Assembly: GCA_900768435.1 (NCBI GenBank)
Contig: CAAGCW010000009.1
Coordinates: forward strand, 124,001-188,000
DNA from: an uncultured Collinsella sp.
Lineage (GTDB): Bacteria > Actinomycetota > Coriobacteriia > Coriobacteriales > Coriobacteriaceae
Direction: 5' to 3'
DNA length: 64,000 nucleotides
In this document: in pieces, positions 18,127 to 26,501 of the stretch
How positions within the stretch are numbered: position 1 is the stretch's first letter
Layout: every line of letters starts with the position of its first letter
The notes under the pieces: model-generated
Seen by the model: the letters and a program-made list of their open reading frames with translations, nothing else
The model's database searches: none
What the model was told of the DNA's origin: nothing
Program-made: the position numbers and the translations under genes

Positions 18127-18921
18127 CTATCCTCTAAAGACATCGGTGAGCATAGCGAGTGCCTCGAGCACGCCGCCGCCGACCGACGTCGCTTTGTCCG
18201 AAATGTAGTTGATATAGCTGGCATCGCCGCGCGGATCGACATCGGCGCATTTAAAGCCCTCAGTCACCTGCACGCCGTTCGCCAAAAGCCCGCGCAGACA
18301 GCCATCGATCTGCGTGCACATGGGCGTATCGCCCGCGTAGCCAATCACGTCTCCGGCGCTCACGATGTCGCCGATTGCGCGGTCGGACCGAAACACGCCG
18401 GCGGCGGGGCTGTGGATAACACGTTCCTTGCCATATCCGCCGATCATGCCCGGCACGCCCGTGTTGGGCTGGGGCGAACCTTGGGTAATGACACGGCCGA
18501 GAAAATGCCCGCGCATGGTCTCGACCACGGCGTCGCAGTCAACCGGCGCGGTAAAGCCCGGCCCCACAGCGATGACGGCAGGCGCCATGTCGCGCGTGGT
18601 GCCCAAGTTGCGCTTAGCCAAAATCGCGTCGACCACAGCCGCGGGTTTAAGCTCATCGAGCATCTTGGCCTGAGGGTCCACCACAACGGCGACGTCTCCA
18701 GCCTTGGTAATCTCAAGCGCCTCAGCCGGCGTCTGTGCCAAGCGAGCGCGAATGCCTTCGACCTCGACCTCGCCCAGGCGAATGGCCTCGCAAAAACTGA
18801 TTGTGCGACGGATGCACGTGGGAACCGCGATATCTGCCATAACGACCGACACGCCGGCGCGCACCAAACGGGCAGCGACACCCGTGGCGATATCACCGGC
18901 GCCGCGAACATAAACGAGCAT
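18127..18921 (-). CDS. yqeB: YqeB/EF2563-type selenium-dependent molybdenum hydroxylase accessory protein
   Basis: Family of about 260 residues found next to selenium-dependent molybdenum hydroxylases; its exact reaction is not established. Recognised by MLVYVRGAGDIATGVAARLV at the N-terminus, AVIAVGPGFTAPVDCDAVVE, VHSPAAGVF-like VIHSPAAGVF and GDVIGYAGDTPM. GGGAGG lies about 10 nt before the ATG. It is divergent from yqeC, and the 102-bp AT-rich gap between them must hold both promoters. Together with yqeC and mocA it marks the linked hydroxylase as probably the selenium-requiring type. Confidence 0.88.
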   Translation of the reverse strand: MLVYVRGAGDIATGVAARLVRAGVSVVMADIAVPTCIRRTISFCEAIRLGEVEVEGIRARLAQTPAEALEITKAGDVAVVVDPQAKMLDELKPAAVVDAILAKRNLGTTRDMAPAVIAVGPGFTAPVDCDAVVETMRGHFLGRVITQGSPQPNTGVPGMIGGYGKERVIHSPAAGVFRSDRAIGDIVSAGDVIGYAGDTPMCTQIDGCLRGLLANGVQVTEGFKCADVDPRGDASYINYISDKATSVGGGVLEALAMLTDVFRG

Positions 18922-19023
18922 TCCCGGGGCACCTCCCTGTGCTACGGTTTGAGCAGAGCAAAAGCGGTTCGACCGCTACTCTGATGATTATTTATTATCA
19001 CAGTATTATACGGCGGTGAACAG

Positions 19024-19761
19024 ATGGAAACGACGAGCGGAAACCTCGCCTCCGCGCTCAAGATCGAGCCGGGCGTTACCGCAATTATCGGCAGTGGCGG
19101 TAAGTCGACCTTGCTAAAGACGCTGGGTCTCGAGCTCATGCGCGCTGGCGGCCGCGTGCTCCTCTGCACCACCACGCACATGTTTCCCGTCGCCGGCGTG
19201 CCGTGGGACGGGTCAAACCGTCGCCTGGATGCCGCGCCTTGGAAGCCGGGTGCCGCGCATGCCCCCGGCTGCACCTGCAAGGTATGCGCTGGCATGAGCC
19301 GCGGAAGCATCTGCCAGGCGGGTGTTTTGGACCAGGAGACAGGCAAGCTCTCCGCCCCCGCCGAGCCGCCCAACGAGCTGGCGCAACGCTTTGACTATGT
19401 GTTGACCGAGGCAGATGGCAGCAAGCGACTCCCGCTCAAGGCGCATGCCGCCTGGGAGCCGGTAATTCCCGCCGCCACGGCAAACGTTGTCTGGGTCGTC
19501 GGCGCCTCGGGGCTGGGCAAGCCCGTCGCCGAGGTTGTCCACCGCCCCGAGCTCTTCTGCGAGCGCTGCGGCTGCGAGCCTACCGACATCGCCACGCCCG
19601 AGCGCGTCGCCCAGGTGCTCAATGCCGAGATGCAGGCGCTGGGACTCAGCACCGCACGCGTCATGCTCAACCAAGCCGACACGCTTGCCGACCTAACGAT
19701 GGCAGATCGCTTCGAGGTAGCCCTCGACCGCCCCATCGTCGCCACCAGCCTCCAGGGGTAG
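19024..19761 (+). CDS. yqeC: YqeC-type selenium-dependent hydroxylase accessory protein
   Basis: Nucleotide-binding accessory protein of selenium-dependent molybdenum hydroxylases; its role is unproven. The P-loop GSGGKST occurs at residues 23-29, followed by LLCTTTHMFPVA, YVLTEADGSKRLPLKAHAAWEPVIP, and VVGASGLGKPV, which are the family blocks. A cysteine-rich insertion (GCTCKVCAGMSRGSIC, about residues 80-97) and CERCGCEP (about 180) suggest a bound metal in addition. It is the only plus-strand gene between yqeB and hydA, and it converges with hydA across an inverted repeat. Confidence 0.85.
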   Translation: METTSGNLASALKIEPGVTAIIGSGGKSTLLKTLGLELMRAGGRVLLCTTTHMFPVAGVPWDGSNRRLDAAPWKPGAAHAPGCTCKVCAGMSRGSICQAGVLDQETGKLSAPAEPPNELAQRFDYVLTEADGSKRLPLKAHAAWEPVIPAATANVVWVVGASGLGKPVAEVVHRPELFCERCGCEPTDIATPERVAQVLNAEMQALGLSTARVMLNQADTLADLTMADRFEVALDRPIVATSLQG

Positions 19762-19766
19762 CAAAT

Positions 19767-19800
19767 TTGGGACGGGGCTCTTTTTGCTACCCCGTCCCAA
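19767..19800. repeat. Inverted repeat between convergent yqeC and hydA
   Basis: Perfect 11-bp arms TTGGGACGGGG and CCCCGTCCCAA enclose a 12-nt T-rich loop, 5 nt after the yqeC stop. It probably ends transcription in both directions, but the T run is inside the loop rather than after the stem. The GGGACGGGG word recurs in other gaps of the window. Confidence 0.75.
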
Positions 19801-19840
19801 AAAATCATCTCCCAAATTAGCCACCCCGGCGGTCTTCCCG

Positions 19841-21208
19841 TTAGCGGGGCACGTAGCGGCCGGGTTGGGCTCCGGTGGGCTCGCCGTCGCGCGCAGCCAG
19901 CACGCCGTTCACAAACACGGCCTTGGCACGGCCGTGTGCCTCAAAGCCCTCGAGCGGCGTGTAGTCCACGGCCTGATGCTGCGTCGCGGCACTGATCGTC
20001 CAGCGCGCCTTGGGATCCCACACGCACACGTCGGCATCGGAGCCCTCGGCAAGACAGCCCTTGCGCGGATACATGCCAAAGACGCGCGCCGGGTTCTCGC
20101 TCATCAGGCGGCACAGATCCTCGGGACCCAGCTGTCCCTCAAAGCTCGTAGCGATCGCGACGGGACGATGCTCCACGCCGGGCCCGCCGTTGGGAATCGC
20201 GCGGAAATCATCGCGCCCGCGGTCCTTTTGCCCGTGCAGGTTAAAGCTGCAGTGGTCGGTGGCGATCGTATCGATCTCGCCGGCCACAAGTGCCTCGCGC
20301 AGAGCCGCACGGTCGCCGGCATGGCGCAGCGGCGGACTCATCACATACTTGGCACCCGCAAAGCCGTCCTCGCCCTGCTCCAGATAGCAGGTGTCGTCGA
20401 GCATCAGATACTGAGGGCATGTCTCGACATAGATGTTCTTCTGCCCGCGCGCTTTGGCAGCGCGAATGGCCTCGAGCCCCAGCTTGGTCGAAAGGTGCAC
20501 CACGTTGACCGGAGCGTCCCCGGCCAAGTGCGCCAGATACAGCAGGCGGCTCACGGCCTCGGCCTCACACACGTCCGGACGGCTGAGCGCATGGCCCTCG
20601 GGCCCGTGGATACCCTGCTCAAACACGCGCTTCTGCAGCGCGTTGACCAACGTGCCGTTCTCGCAATGCACGCACAGGATACCGCCCACGCGCTTGAGCT
20701 CCTCCAGCACCTCGAGCGTCTCGGCATCGTCCAGGCGCAGATGGTCGTAGGCAAAGTAGGTCTTAAACGACGACACGCCCGCCTCGCGCATGGCCGAGAG
20801 GTCGGCGCGATTGCGCTCGTTCCACTCGGCGAGTGCCATATGAAAGGCGTAGTTGGCCGTGCAGGTTCCATCGGCGCGATGATGCCACTCGGCAAGGGCA
20901 TCGGGCATGGTCACGCCGCGATCGGCCGTCGCGTAGTCCACAATGGTCGTCGTGCCGCCGCAGGCAGCCGCGCGCGTGCCGGTCTCAAAGCTATCGGCTG
21001 TCCAATCCATGCCGGTCCAGCACTGCATGTGCGTGTGGCCGTCGATAAAGCCGGGAAACACCCAGCAGCCCGCGGCATCCTCGACGATATCGCCCTCGGC
21101 CGGCTCGATTGCCGCGGCGATCCGCACAATCTTGTCGCCCTCCATGGCAAGATCGGCGCGACGAAGCCCCTGGGGCGTCACGAGCGCGCCGTTTTTGATG
21201 ATGATCAT
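19841..21208 (-). CDS. hydA: Dihydropyrimidinase / D-hydantoinase family amidohydrolase
   Basis: Cyclic amidohydrolase of 455 residues that opens hydantoin- or dihydropyrimidine-like rings. Metal ligands are visible as HTH in FPGFIDGHTHMQ, the lysine expected to be carboxylated in GVSSFKTYFAYD, His in LCVHCENG and VVHLS, and the catalytic Asp in ATDHCSFN. PPLRHAGDRAALREAL and the dihydropyrimidinase-like C-terminal sheet are also present. It follows mocA by 9 nt. In the gut-bacterial uric acid cluster, a hydantoinase of this type is thought to act on a ring-opened purine intermediate; the exact substrate here is inferred from that context. Confidence 0.9.
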   Translation of the reverse strand: MIIIKNGALVTPQGLRRADLAMEGDKIVRIAAAIEPAEGDIVEDAAGCWVFPGFIDGHTHMQCWTGMDWTADSFETGTRAAACGGTTTIVDYATADRGVTMPDALAEWHHRADGTCTANYAFHMALAEWNERNRADLSAMREAGVSSFKTYFAYDHLRLDDAETLEVLEELKRVGGILCVHCENGTLVNALQKRVFEQGIHGPEGHALSRPDVCEAEAVSRLLYLAHLAGDAPVNVVHLSTKLGLEAIRAAKARGQKNIYVETCPQYLMLDDTCYLEQGEDGFAGAKYVMSPPLRHAGDRAALREALVAGEIDTIATDHCSFNLHGQKDRGRDDFRAIPNGGPGVEHRPVAIATSFEGQLGPEDLCRLMSENPARVFGMYPRKGCLAEGSDADVCVWDPKARWTISAATQHQAVDYTPLEGFEAHGRAKAVFVNGVLAARDGEPTGAQPGRYVPR

Positions 21209-21217
21209 AATTGTTCC

Positions 21218-21832
21218 TTATTGATTGATGCAGTTGGCCACGCGATCAAAATACGAGCAGGCGGCGATATGCTCCGTTATGCGTCGCTGTCCCTTGACGG
21301 TATCGACGTCCCACAGCTCGTAGGCACGCGCCTCGACCAGCACCACGTCGGTACGGTCCTTGAGGATCGAACCGCCGCCGTCCTTACCCTCAAGACACAT
21401 AAGTGCATCGAACAGTTCCGCCGGAAAGAGCACCGGGCTCGAAGGCTCACCGTTGCACGCAAGACGCACCGGATGCTTGCGGCCACGCTCGTCAAATGCA
21501 CGAACCATAGCCTCAAAAGAATCCGAACTCACGAGCGGCTGGTCGCCCGGCAAAAAGAGGCAACCCTTCCAGCCGCGGCTCGCCCCCCACGAAAGGCCTG
21601 CACGGACGCTTTCGCTCCTGAGCTTGCCATCGTGCAGCACGCACGGGCAATGCTTGTCCTCGCAAATCTGGGCGACCTCGGGCCAACGCGTCGAAACCAC
21701 GACGTCAAAGCCCCGGGGAACCGAATCGATAGTCCGGGCAATCAGCGGCTTGCCATAGATATCGGCAAGCATCTTGTTAGAGCCAAACCGCTTGCCCTCG
21801 CCCGAAGCCATAATGGCGCAACCAAGTTTCAT
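21218..21832 (-). CDS. MobA/MocA-like nucleotidyltransferase (molybdenum cofactor cytidylyltransferase type)
   Basis: Probably attaches CMP or a related nucleotide to molybdopterin, making the dinucleotide cofactor used by xanthine dehydrogenase-family enzymes. The nucleotide-binding signature is IMASGEGKRFGSNKML (residues 7-22), where family members have AaGxSxRxGxxK; Ser/Glu replacements make it a slightly unusual version. LPGDQPLVS supplies the metal-binding Asp. The protein has 204 residues. The ATG at 21832 is chosen because GGGGAGG lies 7 nt upstream. Its operon neighbours (hydA, ygeW) and yqeB/yqeC support a role in hydroxylase maturation. Confidence 0.85.
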   Translation of the reverse strand: MKLGCAIMASGEGKRFGSNKMLADIYGKPLIARTIDSVPRGFDVVVSTRWPEVAQICEDKHCPCVLHDGKLRSESVRAGLSWGASRGWKGCLFLPGDQPLVSSDSFEAMVRAFDERGRKHPVRLACNGEPSSPVLFPAELFDALMCLEGKDGGGSILKDRTDVVLVEARAYELWDVDTVKGQRRITEHIAACSYFDRVANCINQ

Positions 21833-21982
21833 GGCGATACCTCCCCTGAAACCATCGTACCCATAACTCGCGTCGCGGGGCATCTACATCGAAAGCGCTT
21901 ATCCCGCACGTCCACGATGCAAAACGGGGCACCCCGCCGGTTGGCAGAGCGCCCCCTTTACATGGCTTACCTCAGCGCGGCT

Positions 21983-23185
21983 TTAGGCCTGGAACCAACG
22001 GGCGGTGTTGCGCTCGTCGAGGGCCTTGAGGGTAGCGGCGGGATCGGCAACCTTCTGCAGGAACATCATGGCTGCGATGGCGTACGGCTTGTAGCTGGCC
22101 TCCTTGTACATGCCCACACGGTGCATGTCGAAGACGTCAGCGTTGACCTCGCCGTGCTCGCAGGAGACACCGGAGATGTCGGCGGGCAGCGGGTGCATAA
22201 AGATGGTGTCCTGGCCGTTGGCGGTCTTCTCCATGAGCTCGGTCGTGGAGCACCAATCCTGATGCGTAGCGTTCTGGGCGAGCAGTTCCTTCTCGAGCGC
22301 AGCGATGCCGGCGTCGTCGCCCTCGGCGTACAGGTTGGTGCGCTTCTCCATGGCGGCAAACGGAGCCCAGCTCTTCGGGATCACGATGTCGGCGCCCTCG
22401 AAGGCCTCGGCCATGGTGTTGACCTGCTTAAAGGTGGTGCCGGACTCGGCGGCATAACCCTTGGCGCGCTCGACGACCTCGGGCATGAGGTCGTAGCCCT
22501 CGGGGTGGGCCAAGGTGACGTCCATGCCAAAACGGGGCAGCAGGCTGATCAGCGACTGCGGGCAGGACAGCGGCTTGCCGTAAGAGGGCGAGTAGGCCCA
22601 GGTGACGGCAACCTTCTTGCCCTTGAGGTTCTCGAGGCCGCCAAACTCGTTGATGAGGTAGAGCATGTCGGCAGAGGACTGCGTGGGGTGATCGGAGTCG
22701 GACTGCAGGGAGATGAGCGTGGGACGGTGATCCAGAACGCCGTCCTCGTAGGCCTGCTGGACAGACTCGGAGACCTCGGCCATGTAGGCGTCGCCCTTGC
22801 CGATGTACATGTCGTCGCGGATGCCGATGACGTCGGCCATGAAGGAGATCATGGTAGCGGTCTCGCGGACGGTCTCGCCGTGAGCGATCTGGGACTTCTT
22901 CTCGTCCAGGTCCTGCAGCTCAAGACCGAGCAGGTTGGCTGCCTTAGAGAAGGAGAAGCGCGTACGGGTGGAGTTGTCACGGAACAGGGAGACGGCCAGA
23001 CCCGAATCGAAGATCTTGGACGAAACGTTGTTCTCGCGCAGCTCGCGCAGGGCGTCGGCGACGATGTAGAGCGCCTTGAGCTCATCGGTGGTCTTGTCCC
23101 AGGTGTGCAGGAAGTCGCTGCCGTACATGCCCTTAAAATCGAGGCCGTTCAGCTGCTCGACGAGCTCGGTAAACTTGGCGTCCAT
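21983..23185 (-). CDS. ygeW: YgeW-type knotted carbamoyltransferase
   Basis: Trefoil-knotted member of the aspartate/ornithine transcarbamylase family, 400 residues. The carbamoyl-phosphate loop is SLFRDNSTRTRFSF (STRTR at 72-76), and HPLP in FMHPLPADI is the second hallmark; DSDHPTQSSADM corresponds to the HPTQ block. In purine catabolism it is expected to work in the carbamoyl-releasing direction. The start is the ATG at 23185 (MDAKFTELVEQ), with AAAGGA upstream; the frame extends 62 codons further without a ribosome site. A GC-rich hairpin (21920-21957) ending in GTTTT on the minus strand may terminate after it. Confidence 0.92.
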   Translation of the reverse strand: MDAKFTELVEQLNGLDFKGMYGSDFLHTWDKTTDELKALYIVADALRELRENNVSSKIFDSGLAVSLFRDNSTRTRFSFSKAANLLGLELQDLDEKKSQIAHGETVRETATMISFMADVIGIRDDMYIGKGDAYMAEVSESVQQAYEDGVLDHRPTLISLQSDSDHPTQSSADMLYLINEFGGLENLKGKKVAVTWAYSPSYGKPLSCPQSLISLLPRFGMDVTLAHPEGYDLMPEVVERAKGYAAESGTTFKQVNTMAEAFEGADIVIPKSWAPFAAMEKRTNLYAEGDDAGIAALEKELLAQNATHQDWCSTTELMEKTANGQDTIFMHPLPADISGVSCEHGEVNADVFDMHRVGMYKEASYKPYAIAAMMFLQKVADPAATLKALDERNTARWFQA

Positions 23186-23339
23186 GTAAATATCCTTTCC
23201 AAAGATGAAACGATTGCAATGAGTAGATGTGCTCCGGCATGCGCGTGTGGCTAGAACATGCAGAGCACTATGACGAGGACCCGCTACCGTTGAGGAAGCA
23301 TGGGAGATAACGACCGCGGGCCCCAAGTCAACAGGGGGT

Positions 23340-23364
23340 GCCGGGGACACGAGCTGTCCCCGGC
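23340..23364. repeat. Perfect hairpin in the ygeY-ygeW gap
   Basis: Arms GCCGGGGACA and TGTCCCCGGC with a 5-nt loop. It lacks a T tract, so a processing or attenuation signal, or a dispersed repeat, is more likely than a terminator. The remaining 200-bp gap shows nothing else. Confidence 0.7.
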
Positions 23365-23386
23365 TCAACAAGATCGAGGAATGGGA

Positions 23387-24772
23387 CTAATCGATCTTGT
23401 TGTTGGTCAGACCGGCGCGGAACACGGTGGCGTCGCCATCGGCCTGGCTCGGATCGTAGAGGTTCAGGGCAGCCACATACATGGCGGCAGCGGTGACCAG
23501 GTCGTCCTTGTAGGTGACCTCGTTGGGAGCGTGAGCCTGAGACTCGGCACCCGGGCCAAAGCCGACGCAGGGGATGCCATAGCGGCCCTGGATGGAAACG
23601 CAGTTCGTGGAGAAGGTCCACTTGTCGCACAGCGGACGACCGGTGCGCTTATCCATGCTGGGCTCGCAGCCGATGCGCTCGTCACCGAACATGGCCTTGT
23701 GGGCGTCGACGAGGGCCTTGACGTGCGGAGCGGTCCCCTTGTTGATCCACGTGGGGAAGTAAGCCTCGGTCTCGTAAACCTCGCCGGTCCAGGACGGACG
23801 GTCGTACATGTACATGGAGACCTTCACGTCGTCGCCGTACTTCTTGGCGGCCGGCAGGTTGCGGATCTCGTCCAGGCAGGACTCCCAGGTCTCGCCGGCG
23901 GTCATGCGACGGTCGATGGAGATGGCGCAGGAGTCAGCGACAGCGCAGCGGCTGGGGCTGGTGTAGAAGATCTGGCTGACGGTGCAGGTGCCGCGGCCCA
24001 GGAAGCGGGCATCCTCGAAGTGCTCGGGGTTGTACTTGGGGTCGAGCATCTTGACGAGGCCCTTGATGTCGGTCGACTCGTCGCAGCCGTTGTTGTTGAG
24101 GGCGCGGACGTCGGCGATGATGTCGGCCATTTTGTAAATGGCGTTGTCGCCGCGGTCGGGAGCGGAGCCGTGGCAGGAGGTGCCGTGAACGTCGACGCGG
24201 ATCTCCATACGGCCGCGGTGACCACGATAGATGCCGCCGTCGGTGGGCTCGGTGGAAATGACGAACTCGGGCTTAATGCCGTCCTTGTTGTAGATGTACT
24301 GCCAGCACATGCCGTCGCAGTCCTCTTCCTGGACGGTGCCGACGACCATGATCTTGTAGCCCTCGGGGATGAGGCCCATGTCCTTCATCATCTTGGCAGC
24401 GTAGGTAGCAGAAGCCATGCCACCCTCCTGGTCGGAGCCGCCGCGGCCGTAGATGATCTCGTCGGTCTCGTAGCCCTCATAGGGATCGGCATCCCAGTTC
24501 TCGATGTTGCCGATACCGACGGTGTCGATGTGGGAGTCGATGGCGATGATCTTGTCGCCCTCGCCCATAAAGCCCATAACGTTGCCCAGGCCGTCGACCT
24601 TGACCTCGTCATAGCCAAGGCTCTCCATCTCGGCCTTGATGCAGGCAACAACCTCACCCTCCTCGCAAGACTCAGAGGGATGGGAGATCATAGCGCGCAG
24701 GAAGCGAGTCATATCAGCACGATGAGACTCAGCCGCAGCCTTAATGGCATCAAAATCGAGTTCTTTAGTCAT
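23387..24772 (-). CDS. ygeY: YgeY-type selenium metabolism-linked M20 hydrolase
   Basis: Zinc-dependent M20 peptidase/deacylase family, 461 residues. Metal ligands are visible in IAIDSHIDTVG (His, Asp), YGRGGSDQEGGMAS (Asp), GTVQEEDCDGM (Glu-Glu), STEPTDGG and the final His in QAHAPNE; the dimerisation domain shows HRGRMEIRVDVHGTSCHGSAP. It is annotated as YgeY because of its close fit to that subfamily and its neighbours ygeW and dpaL (ygeX). In the known cluster it is placed late in the conversion of ring-opened purine to 2,3-diaminopropionate. The ATG at 24772 has AAAGG upstream. Confidence 0.92.
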   Translation of the reverse strand: MTKELDFDAIKAAAESHRADMTRFLRAMISHPSESCEEGEVVACIKAEMESLGYDEVKVDGLGNVMGFMGEGDKIIAIDSHIDTVGIGNIENWDADPYEGYETDEIIYGRGGSDQEGGMASATYAAKMMKDMGLIPEGYKIMVVGTVQEEDCDGMCWQYIYNKDGIKPEFVISTEPTDGGIYRGHRGRMEIRVDVHGTSCHGSAPDRGDNAIYKMADIIADVRALNNNGCDESTDIKGLVKMLDPKYNPEHFEDARFLGRGTCTVSQIFYTSPSRCAVADSCAISIDRRMTAGETWESCLDEIRNLPAAKKYGDDVKVSMYMYDRPSWTGEVYETEAYFPTWINKGTAPHVKALVDAHKAMFGDERIGCEPSMDKRTGRPLCDKWTFSTNCVSIQGRYGIPCVGFGPGAESQAHAPNEVTYKDDLVTAAAMYVAALNLYDPSQADGDATVFRAGLTNNKID

Positions 24773-24876
24773 AACAGTCAACCTTTCTACAAGGGTTTAC
24801 CTACAGGTAGATATTTCAGATAGATCACTTGTGCCAAGCAGCGTGAGGTTGAGCACCCGGCAAGCAAGTAACCATA

Positions 24877-24994
24877 GGAGGCGGACGGAGGACTTTGCTC
24901 CGTCGCGAGTTCCGCACGAGCCGGAGAGCACTTAATGTGCTCTCCGTGCGAGCAGGACTGTCCGAGCAGGGAGTAAAGTCCTCCGGCTGCCTCC
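24877..24994. repeat. Long nested hairpin between dpaL and ygeY
   Basis: Outer arms 24877-24896 and 24975-24994 pair at 18 of 20 positions; inside, GGAGAGCACTTA/ATGTGCTCTCC and CGCAC/GTGCG form a second stem at 24914-24949. There is no T tract. As it lies between two genes of one apparent operon, it could act as a stabiliser or processing site for the dpaL message, or be a mobile palindromic repeat. Confidence 0.75.
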
Positions 24995-25009
24995 GGACAG
25001 GTCAGTCTG

Positions 25010-26224
25010 CTAGCAAGTCGGGTACTCGCCCTCCCAGACGATGCGACGGTACTGATCCGGATCGGTGTCGCCCTCGGTGGAGAAGCAGAGCACGGAGCTC
25101 GTCTTGTCCAGGCCGATGAGCTCCTTGAGCTCGGCGTACTCGGGATCGAGCATGAGGGTCTCGACCAGGCCGGTGGTCACCGCGCCGGACTCGCCGGAGA
25201 TGACGCGCGGGTCGCCCTTCTCGGGAGCGCCCAGGGTGCGCATGCCGCGAGCGGTAACCCAGTCGGGGCAGGACACGAAAGCGGTGGTGTGGTTGCGCAG
25301 GATATCCCAGCCCAGAATGTTGGGCTCGCCGCAGCACAGGCCGGCCATGATGGAGGGCATGTCGCCGTCCACGATGCGCGGATCGCCGTCGCCGGCGGCA
25401 GCGCCCTTGTACAGGCAGGCGGCAGGCGCGCACTCGACCACGACGAAGGTGGGCGGGTTATCGGGATACAGGTTGGTGAAGTAGCCCACCACGGCGCCAG
25501 CCAGCGAGCCCACGCCAGCCTGGACAAAGACGTGCGTCGGGCGGTTGATGGCCATCTCGCGCAGCTGCTCGGCAGCCTCGGAAGCCATGGTGCCGTAGCC
25601 CTCCATGATCCAAGACGGGATTTTCTCGTAGCCCTCCCAGGCGGTGTCCTGAACGATAACGCCGCGCTCGCAGGCGTCGGCCTCGGCGGCGGCCATGCGC
25701 ACGCACTCGTCGTAGTTGACCTCTTCGATGGTCACCGTGGCGCCCTCGGCGGCGATGTTGTCGAAGCGGGGCTTGGTGGAACCCTTGGGCATGTGCACGA
25801 CGGCCTTCTGGCCCAGCTTGTTGGCAGCCCATGCCACGCCGCGGCCATGGTTGCCGTCGGTGGCGGTAAAGAAGGTGGCCTGGCCAAAGTCCTTGGCAAG
25901 CTGATCGGAGGTCAGGTAATCGAAGGTGCACTCGGCAACGTCCTTGCCGGTCTCGTCGGCAATGTAGTTGGCCATGGCAAACGATCCGCCCAGGACCTTA
26001 AAAGCGTTGAGGCCAAAGCGATAGCTCTCGTCCTTAACGCACAGGTTGGACAGGCCCAGGCGCGCGGCCTGGCCGTCCAGGCGGGCAAGCGGAGTGACGG
26101 TGTACTGGGGGAACGACTGGTGGAAGGCGCGGGCCTTCTTCACGTGGTCGAGGCTCATGATTCCCAAGTGCTTGTCATCGCTCTTGGGCATCGTGTTGCC
26201 CGCCCACTGGATCTTATCGGCCAT
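25010..26224 (-). CDS. dpaL: Diaminopropionate ammonia-lyase (YgeX)
   Basis: PLP-dependent fold-type II lyase that converts 2,3-diaminopropionate to pyruvate and ammonia; 404 residues. The cofactor lysine is K76 in YRFGLNAFKVLGGSF; the glycine-rich phosphate loop is QAGVGSLAGAVVG, and ATDGNHGRGVAWAA is the substrate-side motif. The ATG at 26224 has AAGGAG 8 nt upstream. It heads the minus-strand operon dpaL-ygeY-ygeW-mocA-hydA and is divergent from the regulator at 26502, with two operator-like palindromes between them. In the uric-acid cluster this step yields pyruvate for fermentation. Confidence 0.95.
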   Translation of the reverse strand: MADKIQWAGNTMPKSDDKHLGIMSLDHVKKARAFHQSFPQYTVTPLARLDGQAARLGLSNLCVKDESYRFGLNAFKVLGGSFAMANYIADETGKDVAECTFDYLTSDQLAKDFGQATFFTATDGNHGRGVAWAANKLGQKAVVHMPKGSTKPRFDNIAAEGATVTIEEVNYDECVRMAAAEADACERGVIVQDTAWEGYEKIPSWIMEGYGTMASEAAEQLREMAINRPTHVFVQAGVGSLAGAVVGYFTNLYPDNPPTFVVVECAPAACLYKGAAAGDGDPRIVDGDMPSIMAGLCCGEPNILGWDILRNHTTAFVSCPDWVTARGMRTLGAPEKGDPRVISGESGAVTTGLVETLMLDPEYAELKELIGLDKTSSVLCFSTEGDTDPDQYRRIVWEGEYPTC

Positions 26225-26316
26225 ACGGTGAACTCCTTAAGTTCTCTCTTGCCGGCCCCCGCATACGCGTTTCAGCCCATTCCCATTCATGCGGCTGAAC
26301 TTTTATGTGGATGCCA

Positions 26317-26382
26317 AACAAAAAGTTTGTTAGCACTGTTCTATCACACTTTTTGATTGGAAAACCTAACAAATTGTTTGTT
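26317..26382. promoter_or_regulatory. Two identical-pattern operator palindromes between dpaL and its regulator
   Basis: AACAAA-N3-TTTGTT occurs twice, at 26317-26331 and 26368-26382, with perfect 6-bp arms. Their centres are 51 bp apart, close to five helical turns. They sit in the AT-rich centre of the 277-bp divergent gap (26225-26501), so they are the best candidates for binding by the YheO/DauR-type protein encoded at 26502. The remainder of the gap has no other supported signal. Confidence 0.65.
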
Positions 26383-26501
26383 GCCGTAATCGGTACCTTT
26401 TCGCCGCCGAACGGTCGCATAACGCAGCGATGTTTTCGTTATTTGCGAACAGGTGTGGTTTATGGCACAGTGAGCCCAAACTAATTTTTAGGAAGGCACC
26501 T

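Noticed and set aside
19784..23254. Open frame of 1156 codons on the plus strand opposite hydA, mocA and ygeW; similar long antisense frames opposite xdhD (44307-47396), xdhC/yqeB and the PBP gene.
   Set aside because: These are mirror frames produced by high GC at third codon positions of the real genes. They lack ribosome sites and family motifs, while the opposite strand encodes complete, recognisable enzymes.
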